This document shows, piece by piece, positions 21,256-32,572 of a DNA stretch of 64,000 bases (positions are counted from its first letter, which is position 1; each line of letters starts with the position of its first letter). The notes beneath the pieces were generated by a model, which saw only the letters and a program-made list of their open reading frames with translations, was not told the DNA's origin and made no database searches. The stretch is from assembly GCA_020746835.1 (NCBI GenBank), contig JAGPNK010000005.1, forward strand, positions 2,294,001 to 2,358,000, in the 5' to 3' direction. The stretch comes from Stachybotrys elegans (taxonomy: Eukaryota; Ascomycota; Sordariomycetes; Hypocreales; Stachybotryaceae). Made by a program: the position numbers and the translations under genes.

Positions 21256-23227
21256 GGTGGGATGTGAGGCGTGCGCCTCGTGTTAAAAATGCGAGGTAGT
21301 CTGCAGTCAGATTGTTTTTGGGCGGTTCAATCTCGTTGGCGGATTGTTAGTGTGGTGTAGATATGTAGATGGTGGGTGGATGGCAAGATCGCGGGGGTAA
21401 GAAGAAATGACGACACAGTGCAGTGGGCAAATGCGGTTCATGGGCTCGTAGATAAGGTAAGTAAGTAAGTAAAAATACAAACTAGATGGGTGCCACCTGC
21501 CCTCTGAGCGGGATCTAGTGTTCAGGGAATCACGGCCTGTTATTAAATATGGGCAGCTGGGCTGTGATGGTCGATCAAGGAACCAAGGCAGACAGATACA
21601 GCCTAGGTAGTAGAGCGCTATACTCCGTAGATCCAACGGGGTCCGGCTGTTGACGTCGCCCTCGCATTCGCATTTCCAGATACATGCCGACGGCGTTTAA
21701 ATCGGGTTGCCCGTCCCAGTGTAATCCCGGTTGTTTCGTCTACCTGCCTTGACTGTTTCACGTTATTGTCAGCCTGTTACCATTCCGTATTCCGTCTGAT
21801 TGTCTAGAATCTAGCTGCGAAAAGAGAGTAGATATATGCAAGCCTGCATTTCGTCGCAAGACCCTGTCCACCATCTTCCGAGCTGCTGCTACCCAAAGCT
21901 CCTCACTCCTCCAACTAGATGCTACCCCTCATCCCTTTTTCCTCGCGATGCATGCATATGGATTAATCGATTCACAGCATTGTACTGCTGAAGGAGAGCT
22001 GGGAACCTATGCTGGATCACGTCAGGACCATCTCTGATAGGATACAGATCGCAAACCGCATCATCGCCACACTCAGCATTCGACCATATGAACGGCCCAC
22101 AAACTCTGTGTACCTTCCGCGAGATGCATCACATCTCTAGGCAATGTGTAGCAAGGAGTAAAAAGCTAGGTATTGCAATAAACTACCTAGCCTAAACTTG
22201 AGCGACTGAAGGCTACTGACAGCCGATTCCTGGATGACATTATGGATACATTAAACTACGAGAAGAGCTGAAGCGAAATCGGCCAAAGGCGATACGAGCC
22301 GATCAAGTATCCTCGATCAAATCTAGGTCATCAAGTCCTTGCTAGCGTAGATAGAGGTTGGGATGACGCGGAGCTCAGTCGACCAAGGCAGAAAGGCACC
22401 AAGAATGGCCCTCATCCTCACAGGTAATTAGTTGCGCCCGGCAGCGCTGCAAATCCATCAGGGGCCGCGTCTCACAGGCACCCGCCGAACTCACACCTGG
22501 ACTCTACCCAATTCGGCCGTCATGTGGGGCCCAAAGCCTACTGGACCCTTAGAATCACAAGCGCCTAGCTTGCCCTGAAGCCCCCAGGCCATCACACCCG
22601 ACCTATCACCACCATCTTTTGGCCAATAGTCCAGCTATGGGGCTTCACCACACTCGGTCTAAGCCTCCTCCCTCCGATTCGTAACCTCGATGCGCCTTCG
22701 TCCACGTCTGACGTTGCGTGGCCTGTGCTATCACCGATCAAGTAGGCTGCTCTCAGCGCCAGTCCTCTACCGTCAGCGGTGCATGTGAAACAACATTCAA
22801 GACAGCCATGCTTTACCGCGGCTGTGCTCAGTGTTCATGACATGGTCCGCCCGGCGCCTGTCCCAACTGCGACTATTGCCTCGTATTAGCCTACGCGTCG
22901 ACACTCTCCCTCCCTTAATAGCCAAACTTTCAGCTAAAGACCTCGCTGCTAGTGAGAACAACCAAATGCCTCCATTGTGAATTGGAATATCTTGGTATAA
23001 ATACAACCCGCCACATACGGTGACTCCGCCCTTGCCCAGATCCCATAATATCGCTGTCCTATGGAATAACCCTTCACCGTGATACGTTGTCTCCCTAGGC
23101 CTGGCATCGGCGCCGTCGTCCCATATTCGTCCACGAGCACTCCTCGAATGCCTTTCTTTTTTGGAAATATGACACGCCCAACCTCCGTACCCATCTCCCG
23201 ATTCTACACCTGTGCTTCTTCGAACAT
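21256..23227. other. 2-kb intergenic region, no gene seen
   Basis: The stretch from about 21650 to 22800 is AT-richer and has few open frames on either strand, unlike flanking genes. A decayed, mutation-worn repeat is possible, but I see no terminal repeats or transposase frame. One TACTCCGTA nonamer lies at 21621-21629. The first 400 bases next to 21255 are the glucosyltransferase promoter. Confidence 0.4.
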
Positions 23228-23896
23228 CTAGCTGGAGAAGCGGCGGGTGAGCTTGGCAATAACTAGATAGACACGCATTAGCACAGGATCCCCGCAGTGC
23301 GGCGTGTCGTGGTGTCTTACTGTGCAGAGCAACAACGCTGAAAATGAAAACCAGGGACAAACGAGAACAATGACGGGGTCGACCTTGAGACCGGGGGACT
23401 CGTCCGTGTACAGCTCTATGCGCTCGTTAGCAGGCACGCTCCCTTGTTTCTCTGGCGCCGCCACGGTGAGGACGTACTCAGCATCGTGCTGCTGGAGCCG
23501 CCAGCGCCGGCAGCCCTCGTGCTGCTTGGCCGAGCATTGGCAATCTTCTCCTTCTGATCGGCAGCGGCGCGTCGTCGGATCGCAGTGCGAGGACCGCCGG
23601 GGGGAGTAGGGGAGGACGGGCGGTTGACGCTGGCACCGCTGGCGGCAGCCGGAGCGTTGGCGGGGGACGAGGGGCGAGGAGAAGACTATTGCTTGCATAT
23701 CAGCATTGATTTCTCTCTCTCACGCTTCAATTCTCTCTTCTCGTTTACAAGCATCGCCGCGGCCGGCACACGGTAGGATTCGCCATGCGCGACAGGTGCT
23801 CGTGTGCTGCTGCAACATCGTAGCCCCCTGTACCCGCGAGGGTGCCGGCGTAGCTTGTGCAGAGGAATTGCGTCGGGCAGAGAGGGCGCATACCAT
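23228..23896 (-). CDS. sbh1: Sec61 beta subunit (Sbh1-type) with an apparent 1-nt frameshift
   Basis: Sec61 beta is the small tail-anchored subunit of the ER protein-conducting channel. Exons in transcript order are 23896-23894 (only the ATG), 23685-23478, 23415-23321 and 23262-23228. The translation has a Ser/Pro-rich N-terminus, the motif RRRAAADQKEKIANARPSS, then MLKLYTDESPGLKVDPVIVL and, in a shifted frame, SLVFIFSVVALH, then IIAKLTRRFSS and a stop. All are family hallmarks. The shift lies at 23359-23361, where a run of three T (minus strand) would need four; one base is missing at the start of the membrane helix. With that base the protein would be 113 residues, the usual size. A homopolymer sequencing error is the simplest reading; a true null allele is the alternative. 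Confidence 0.87.
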
Positions 23897-25253
23897 TGTG
23901 ACGAGAGGAATTGGTCGACGAACAAGAACCGCTGCAGGATTCCTGTACCGAATGGATGAAGAAGATGGGCGTGGAGGATGTGCGACAGATGGACGTGAAG
24001 CTAGCTGTGGAAATTAATGGCACCCCCAGACGGGGAAGTTGAGGCCACCTTCACCAGAAACGTTGCCGCCGGTCCAATATTGTTCCGCCGACCACCAGCA
24101 CCTGAACCCACGCTATTCTAGCCCTTCGCACCACCCTTCCGTCCATGCATCCCTTGGCCGACCCAATCATGTGGAAAGCGTTCCATAAATCACGAAATCC
24201 AAGCTGTTCCAGACTCCTTTGATCTCACCAACTGGTAATCAATAGAGGATGGATGTTAATGACTGTTGTCCAGAACACATTGTATTCTATAATATTGCAA
24301 CCCTCAGTCACAACTGTACGGCGACATTGCATCTCGGACGTTACAACGCATTTCAAACCTTTACAATTTAGAAGACTAGATATATATATATATGCTGTAA
24401 AGGCACGCATCACCTCTGCGTTCTACAGTCTGACCCAACCAGCCCGGCGCTTCCCCCTTCGCCGCTCCATGCATCGCTCAAGCTCCAGCTCCAGCTCAGC
24501 TCCAGCTTCAGTATGCTAGCAGGCTCAATTCAAACCTACAAATCAAGAAGAGAGAAGAAGAAAAAAGAAGAAGAAATAAGAAAAACAGCAGTGAAGAGAA
24601 ACGAAGAGAAAAGAAAAACATAAAAGGGTGTCTGTGGGCAGTTGCCGGTGGCTAGTAATGTGACAAAAGGAACAGATGGTGGGCGAGGCTCCCCAGCCCC
24701 CGCCGCAAAAGGCTATACAAATCGCCCACGAAAATATAAATGTTGTCGTTGAACTTCGCTGGTACCAGTGCCAAGCATTCCATGTAAGGCCGAAGAGGTG
24801 CGTCCAAGCCTAGGCCCAGGCCCAGGCCCAGATTCGTCTCGGCCAGCCGGCCGCCGCTTCTTGATCGATTGGACCTGCCCGCTTGTCCTAACCAAAGGAC
24901 CTGGCTATGCCTCGCCGGTTTTTGTTTTCCGCTCCCCTTCTTCTTTTTGAAGCATCTTGTCATGTCCGTTCCGAGTCCGAAGGAGGTGACGCCTCTTGCC
25001 CGCTCTAGAAGATGGCCTCGGGCCAGAGTTTGTGCCAAAGAATATGCTCGCCTGACGGTAAGGGTGAGGACCGCGAGCAGTAAAACCCCCCTTCTCTTGC
25101 AGGCTCATTACGTATGATTAGACAGTAGTACATCTACACCAGGAAACGAGAGCTCTCAACCAAACGCCTTCCGCTATGATGGTAATACCGAAGATAGTTG
25201 ACGTCTCTCAAATTCGGGAAAACAAACAGTCGAAAGAAAAGGACTTGGTATCT
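23897..25253. other. Intergenic region, Sec61 beta promoter side and phosphatase 3' end
   Basis: No gene is seen. The region includes an AGCTCC-type repeat (about 24480-24511), a purine-rich stretch on the plus strand (about 24540-24620, pyrimidine-rich on the minus strand), a TA run (about 24380-24393) and three GGCCCA units (about 24814-24831). Confidence 0.5.
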
Positions 25254-26781
25254 TTAGAGAGTGACGTCGAGGACCAGGCTGACATCGGAGACATTGGAAC
25301 CTGCGAGATCTTCGAGAACGGGGATAAGGTCCAGCAGCTCGTTGTCGTGCGCGTCCGAGAACCAACTGCTGATGGGAACAGCGTGCTGCGGGTGGAAGAT
25401 GTAGGACGTGGGGGAGTTGTCGATGATGATGGTGTCCTTGAGATCTCGTCCGACCTGGGAAAGATCCTTGACATAGTTTCCTTGGTGGTTATAGCAGCTC
25501 TCTCGGAAAAGCCTGTGGTGGACAACCTTGTGGATATCCAGTTGGTCGAGCAGAGGGTCGCCATACTGAAGCAGAAGTTAGCGCTACTGAGCCCGTACCA
25601 TTTCGCCACATGATGCTTACCTTAGAGACGGACGCCGTGAACACAACCACTTCGTAGAGCTCACCGACTCGCTTCATGAACTCGTCGACGCCTGGTCGCT
25701 TTATAACATAGACATTGTGGTAGTTACCCTCGATCTCAACGGGTATCGTAAAGTCTGCTTGATTCAGAATCTGCGTCACGGTTAGCTATGGTGCTCGACT
25801 TGGCAGCAGTGGATCAGGTGAGCCTACTTTGAAAGAGCTGTGAACCAAGGTCTCGTCGAGATCCAGTACGAGGCACTTCCTGCCCTTGTGCTCAGCCCGG
25901 ATCGGCGGGAGAAGCCACTTCTTCTCTGGCTGCGGCTCGGGTATCAGCGCTTGCGGCGGTGGTGGTATCGGCCTGTCCTCGGCGTCGCTGACGGCAGGAT
26001 CCAAGTCGTTGGGTGGAACATGAGAGTGCGCAGAGTCGGGCATAGTAACATCGTTGGGCTCGGCGGTTTGGTTCGTTTCCGGGTATGCCTCATCCACATC
26101 GGGTGAAGACTTGGGGGAGTCGACTGTGACAGCGGGTGGGCTCGACTCCTGGGTTTCTTGTCCTACAGGCTTGACCTCGTCCTGATCGTGGCTGGATGAC
26201 CCTCCCTTGGTATCCTTGCTCTCGGCTGGTGGAGCTGTCAGGCTAGCGTCCTTTTCAGTGGCAGGCTTTGGTTGTTCCTGAGGAGTAGGAATTCGTGATC
26301 TGGCCGTCGCAGGTCTTGCAGGCACCTTCTCGAGCTTATGAGCATTCTCCTCCGTCTCACCCTCGACTGGGTTGGCGACGTCAGGCACCCCGCAGCATCC
26401 GAGTAGGGAAAGAAGACCTCCGCTCCTCTTCTTCTTTTGGGTGCTGGCTGATGGGGAACTGGGTTGCGAATCTCCTATGGCGTGGTTGGGCTCTGCGTCA
26501 CCGCCAGTCCGGTTGCTCGAAGCGCTTCCGTTCCGTTGTCGGCCAAGAAAACTCCTCTTTGATTCTTTGGAGCGTCCACCGATGCTGTTCCTGGAGTCGC
26601 TCATTGTTGCCCCACTCAGCCCTGTCGATTGGTTCTTGTGTGAGGAGGATCGCGATGGGACTTGCAGTAATCCCTTGCCCGCTCGTGAGCTGGCTCCCTC
26701 TTCATGCGACATGGAGATGTCCGTAGCATCAGGTGCCTCGGATCGATGCGCCGAAGGCGCCGAGGCGATTGCGTCCGTCAT
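25254..26781 (-). CDS. Psr1/FCP1-SCP1-type phosphatase (NIF domain)
   Basis: HAD-superfamily serine phosphatase resembling yeast Psr1/Psr2, plasma-membrane enzymes of the general stress and sodium response. Exons in transcript order are 26781-25828, 25770-25621 and 25565-25254, giving 471 residues. The catalytic motif [10 protein letters not shown] has its nucleophile at D307 and second aspartate at D309. The rest of the domain includes [20 protein letters not shown] with [22 protein letters not shown] and [10 protein letters not shown], in family order. The first 300 residues are disordered and rich in S, P, E and D. They contain [12 protein letters not shown] near residue 130, a possible palmitoylation site like the CC of Psr1 but placed internally rather than at the N-terminus. 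Nuclear SCP-type CTD phosphatase remains possible. Confidence 0.88.
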
Positions 26782-29700
26782 CGTGGTTGCTGCGCTATGA
26801 TATTGTCAGTAGTTGTTGACACAGCTGCGTGCGAGCTCAAAAGACCGAGATGCGAATGACGAGGGAGTGCTCCAACAAGTGCGCGAGGGCGTCAGCCCCG
26901 ATAATTTTAAAAAAACGGACGTGGCCGCCGAGCTCGCGCCCGAGTCAAAGTTTGGATAGGTGAACGATGCTCACCATACCATGGACTCGACCATCGCATT
27001 TGCATCGCACTGTCCCCTCGAGCTCGCGCAGCATCAAAATATCAGCATGAGGCTCACCTTTTGACACCTGGCCCAACTATCCCGACTAGAAAACCAAGCC
27101 CCTAATTCTGGGAATGACGACCGCACAAGGCCGCCTCGCTTCGGTAGAATTCGCGTCGACGCTGGCAGCAGCTGTGCTGGCGGCAAGAGGCGTTGCGAAT
27201 CTGGCGACGTTGGACGATGTGGTTCGGAATTGATGCAACCAGGTCAGGCACGCGATTGTATCGAGATGCGAGGTGGTTGTTCGGCAGCTAAGCAGAGAAA
27301 AGGTCGACAGTGATAGATAGCGAGGTATAAAGGAGAAGATGCGGCGGCGGGTGCGTCAGAGCGTGCGTGCGGCGCCTGTGTGAACGGATTCCGGCGTGCG
27401 ACGTGGAGCGCACCGCAAACGGAAGAGGGTATATCTGGTCGGTAGGAAGCACGGAGGAAAGAGGTGAGTACGGAGTAAGGGGAGGCCGTGTCGATCGAGG
27501 AGCTACGGTGAGCGTGTAGGATGAGATGGAGACGGCGTATCGGAGGCTGAAGAACCTAGAGCCACAAGCGAAATGATTGCCTTTAAACGTGATGGTCTGG
27601 TACTGGGGGGGGAGGTTTTCTGGTCGGGAGTAGTCCGGTGCACAGGGACGGGCCTGAGCCTTTTGGGGGGAGGTTAAGGAGCAAAGGTGTGGGTGGAGTT
27701 AGGCCTTAGATTAGCATGGGGAGCGAACGAAGAGCATTGGTAAGGCCTGACCAAATACAGTGCGGCTATTACCTTTTTCGCACATGATGAACAGCATAGA
27801 GTCACACATGCCACCGAGTGTGATACTTGCATCTCGCACTGTCCCCAGCGGGCTCCTCTATCATTCTCCATGTCTCATCTCCCGCTGATGCTGCCCGCCA
27901 AGCCCATTAACAGTCTGCAAATGTGAGCTGCCACACGGTCCCTGGTTCGAGAGCGGAGCCCAAATCTTGGGGCGCTGCACCGGCCTCAACTGGACTTGTG
28001 TTGGTTCAGCGGCAGCGGCAGCAACTGGACTGGCTGGCTTGACTGGCTTCCTGCGGTGGCTTCCCTGAATCTTTTGCATGTACATACATATGTATGTACA
28101 TGGGCGGGGTGGGACAAGAGAGCACACTGGGTGTCCTTCCACTGTGGTGCGCTGGGGGAGCTGCTCCTTGTTTCTTCACGCCTGCTGGTCGGCAAAGGGC
28201 AGGTCGTCAATGTCAATTGCTTGAATTGTGGTTACCAGATTGAAGAGGCTAATATGCCCAACACGTACCCGTAAGTGCCCCGTACTTAGCTACAATTAAC
28301 CCTCATCAGAAAAAAAAGGTCGGATGAGAAGGCCAAGGGTCTCCCGGCTAGCCATCACAGTGGTGGTGGCCCCTACTCTTGCTGGGTCGCCTCTACATTT
28401 TACCTGCACTCAACCGTACTGCCGACGAGGATATGGGGGTGCCTATGTACGGACTGTTCTCATCATGCACGACGGGATGCGCCCGTGGCCTCATCTTTCC
28501 TGCTGTCCACTTGCCCGCAGCGGCAGCATCGGTTGGCGGGGGGGGATCTGGGTCCCAACAGCCCAAGACTCATGGATTCTCCATGCTCTGCTCACGGCCC
28601 CTAGGTACCTTCCGAACGAGGCCAGACTTCAACGGACAAACGACGACAGGAAATAACGATTGATACCTGTAATAAGATGGCCTCGACCAATCCATCGTTC
28701 GCCATCCTCCAGCGGCGTGCATGGATCCGCTAGTGGTACCGAAGCCCCCTCCCTCCGTCACCCCTGCAACACCAACCATGCTGTGGCGACCCTACGGTGC
28801 AGTAGGGGAACCCAACAAGACGAACCATTGATTGGCCGAGTTGGCGCCCATCTGCCTCGCCATCCACTCTGCATCACAAGTCTTCGGCAGCCAAAGGGGG
28901 TGGGTGTCGTGAACCCCAGACCATCTTCATTGACCCGTGGGCACGCGTGGCGGGCTGCCTGCCGCCTCTGCAGCCTCTCAGACAACCCTCTTCGCATTTG
29001 GCTGTCATGCGACTGCAGTCGTCGTCGTCAGATGTTGCCACGCGTGGCGCGGCGAGGTAACCTCCCGCTGTGTGCGGCTCCGACACTGCTCCTCGTCAGC
29101 ATTGAGCCGTCTAACGGTGGTGTTGCGGGTGGGTTTCCTGGGCTACCACGCAACGGCAGGGTAATTATTATTACCAGGCGCAGAGATTCGGCAGATGGAG
29201 GAGAGGTGCAGATCCGCCGTTTGCCAACCGTAGGGGGGAGTAATGCACACATCAGCCAACATCTCTGGTATTTCTCCATCCTATCTCCCTTTCCATCGAA
29301 GCGGCACTTTGATGCTGGTTAGATTGGGTATCGGCATGTGGAGCGAACTTTCTTCTAGTACGTAGTAGGTCCTCTTCCGTCCATGCGCTGACGATTCTTC
29401 TGCCCGAAATCGTAATTCATGTAGCATTCAAATCTGGGGAAATACCGGGTCACAACCCTATTGAAGACAGGACAGTGCTTCGATCCAAGACTTCTCGTCC
29501 GTACTGTCCCAAGAGTCTGGCCACAGAGTACCATCAACCTGTCGTGAATTATTGCCATGAATCACACGATGAAACAAATGGTCGGAATCGATGGCCGCCG
29601 GAGTATTACTGGTATAGGGTAGGCATGACTTAAGCCGAACCACCCTGTGCCTCGGAAGAAAGGCCATATTCACATGCTGTGACGACAAGCGTCTGTCTGC

Positions 29701-29947
29701 GGAAGGCAAGTGCGTTCCAGACTAAGCCGACCGCTATCACCACGACCAATTCCTCCGATCTCCTGCCACGTGCCCCCGCGTTGAATCTTAACATCCGACT
29801 CGACTCAACGATTCGACCGCAAGCTTCCATCCCGTATGCAATCATATCTACAAGGCGGCCCGTAACCTTCGTAACACCTCATGTTCCCACCTGCAACCGA
29901 GCCGAAGTAGCCTGGCCATTGGTGGGGACCTCTCCCCCAACGTCATC
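26782..29947. other. 3.2-kb intergenic region, no convincing gene
   Basis: The region contains the phosphatase promoter, a 26-base perfect palindrome (28077-28102), one TACGGAGTA nonamer (27479-27487) and the promoter of the ABC transporter. Open frames such as 28660-29322 plus lack an ATG start, domains and splice logic. Confidence 0.5.
28077..28102. repeat. Perfect 26-bp palindrome
   Basis: The sequence reads identically on both strands over 26 bases, centred between 28089 and 28090, with arms built of CATGTACATACAT. It could bind a dimeric factor or form a cruciform; it may also just derive from a TACA/TGTA simple repeat. Confidence 0.9.
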
Positions 29948-32572
29948 ATGGCAGCGCAATCGACGTTGCGCCAGACGGATGCGCAGGATGCCCTGGCGGC
30001 CCTCGTCGATAAATGGACGAATATAATCCGGACGAGGCTGCGCAAGACGTCTCGCATCACGCGCTTGCTGGCGACCCTCGCCCTTGTCACCAGCATTGTC
30101 TTGGGCGCCGAGGGTGGCCGCCGGTGGTGGAAGAACCGCCGCGACGAGCGCGAGCAGGGCCGCAAGCTCGTCCGCACCAATTCCTGGCTTCACAACAAGG
30201 ACGGCTCTCGCACCATCTACGTCCCGTACAAGGAGGGAACCTCCAAAGTGGTCATCCGCGCCACCAAGCCTCTGACCTTTGAAGCCCACCGCCGCCTGTT
30301 CCTCAACCCGCCTCGCGTCTCTGGCCTTGGCGATGGCACCGTGCCCTCAGCACAGGCAAAGCCTGGACTCAACCTCGCTTTCCTGCATCAGTTCCTCAGC
30401 CTGATGAGCATCATGATACCGAGATGGTCAAGCAAAGAGGCCGGCCTGCTCCTTAGTCACAGCATCTTCCTAATGCTCCGAACCTACATGTCTTTGGTTG
30501 TTGCCCGACTAGACGGTGAGATTGTCCGAGACCTGGTCGCCGGAAACGGCAAGGCATTCTTCTGGGGCATCACAAAGGTACGCATTGCCTCCGAGGCAGC
30601 TCGTCGTGCGATTGCTGACATAGACTGAAAACAGTGGCTCGGACTGGGTGCCTTTGCGTCGTACACCAATGCCATGATCAAGTTCCTTGACTCCAAGGTG
30701 TCGATTGCCTTCCGCACAAGACTCACAAGATACATACATGATCTGTATCTCAACGAAAACCTCAACTACTACAAGCTCTCCAACTTGGATGGTGGTATTG
30801 GCCAGAGCGCAGACCAGTTTATCACGCAAGACTTGACTCTTTTCTGCGCATCGGCAGCGAATCTCTATTCCTCCCTTGGAAAACCGTTTGTCGATATCTG
30901 CGTCTTTAGCTACCAGCTCTACCGCTCTCTCGGCCCTCTTGCCCTTACTGGTCTTCTGAGCAACTACTTCCTGACGGCCAGCATCCTGAGGAACCTCTCT
31001 CCTCCCTTTGGCAAACTTAAGGCTGTTGAAGGTCGCAGGGAAGGTGACTTCCGCAGCCTTCACGCCAGGTTAATTGCAAATGCCGAGGAGGTGGCGTTCT
31101 ACGGTGGCGCAGACATGGAGAAGACATTCCTCAACCGAGAGTACAAGTCGCTGAAGAGCTGGATGGAGGGGATCTACATGCTCAAGATTCGATACAACAT
31201 CCTAGAGGACTTCATTCTGAAGTACAGCTGGAGTGCTTATGGCTATCTCCTTTCGTCCCTCCCAGTCTTCCTGCCTGCTTGGGGTGGTAGCGGCGGCGCT
31301 GCTGAACTGACCGGGGAGGGCAGGGAGAAGGGAGGCCGTGAGCGCAACCGCATGAAGGAGTTCATCACGAACAAAAGGCTCATGCTCTCGCTAGCCGATG
31401 CGGGTGGTCGCATGATGTACTCTATCAAGGATCTGGCCGAGCTTGCCGGCTACACGAGCCGAGTATACACCTTGATCTCGACTCTGCATCGGGTTCACGC
31501 CGACGCGTACTACCTTCGACCTGGCCAGAGTGAACTATATTCGCTGTCTGACGTACAAGGCACCATGCAGAAGGGTTTCGACGGCGTGCGGTTGGAACAG
31601 GTGCCCGTCGTGGCACCTGGACTTTGGCCGCAAGGAGGAGAAGAGCTACTGGAATCGCTTTCGCTGATTGTGCGGAGCGGAGAGCACTTACTGGTAAGTC
31701 TGATGGCGACGTGAAACTGATCGGAATCAGTTACTGAGACATTCTAGATTTCCGGACCGAACGGTGTAGGAAAGAGCGCCATTGCCCGCATTCTGGCCGG
31801 GCTCTGGCCGGTGTACCGCGGGCTAGTGAGCCGACCAAAGGCCACTGGACAGGATGGCATCATGTTCTTGCCCCAAAGACCGTACCTGAGCCCTGGCACG
31901 CTCCGCGACCAGATCATCTACCCTGATGGTCACCAGGACATGAAGGAGAAACGGCGATCGGAGGATGACCTAAAGCAGATCCTGGAGGATGCGCGACTCG
32001 GCTATCTTCCAGCTCGCGAGGGCGGCTGGGATACGCGGAAAGAGTGGAAGGACGTGCTCAGCGGCGGTGAGAAGCAGAGAATGGGCTTCGCACGCCTGCT
32101 GTATCACGAGCCCCAGTACGCCATCATCGACGAAGGTACCAGCGCCGTGTCCAGCGACGTAGAAGGCTTGTTGTATGAGACGTGCAAAGACAAGGGAATC
32201 AGTGAGTACTTGACACGATCCGGGAGGGATGCGACATGGACTGACGCGTGCGTAGCTTTGATTACCGTATCCACCCGGGCTTCTCTCAAGAAGTATCACA
32301 CATTCAACCTGATCCTGGGGCTGGGTGACAACGGTGACGAATGGCAGTTTGAACGCATCGGCACGGAACGGGAGAAGATGCAGGTAGAGAAGGAGGTGCA
32401 AGAGCTGCGGGAGCGTCTAGCGCAGGTCGAGGACTGGAAGCAGAGAAGGGAAGAGATTGAGAAGGAGTTGGCGGCTGTGTGGACCGACAAAGGCGAGGCT
32501 CTCGAGGCACCGTCATATGCCGCGGAAGAAGAGCAGCAGCAGCAGCAGCAGCAGCCGCTTCAAGCCGAGTGA
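29948..32572 (+). CDS. Peroxisomal long-chain fatty-acyl ABC half-transporter, ABCD/Pxa type
   Basis: The family imports long-chain acyl-CoA into peroxisomes for beta-oxidation, usually as a Pxa1/Pxa2 dimer. Exons are 29948-30577, 30635-31693, 31748-32201 and 32256-32572, giving 819 residues. The membrane half carries the EAA-like motif EEVAFYGGADMEKTF. The nucleotide-binding half has Walker A GPNGVGKS (566-573), the Q-loop in FLPQRPYLSPG, the signature LSGGE (667-671) and Walker B ending at D691-E692. At the H-loop, where ABCD proteins normally show HRPSL, this protein reads STRASL with T721 in place of histidine. A C-terminal coiled-coil-like segment and a run of seven Q follow. Whether it corresponds to Pxa1 or Pxa2 cannot be decided here. 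Confidence 0.9.
32534..32554 (+). repeat. CAG repeat encoding polyglutamine
   Basis: Seven consecutive CAG codons near the end of the ABC transporter frame encode a glutamine run. Pure codon identity suggests replication slippage. Confidence 0.85.

Noticed and set aside
28660..29322. 220-codon plus-strand frame
   Set aside because: No ATG start, no domain, and a composition unlike nearby genes.
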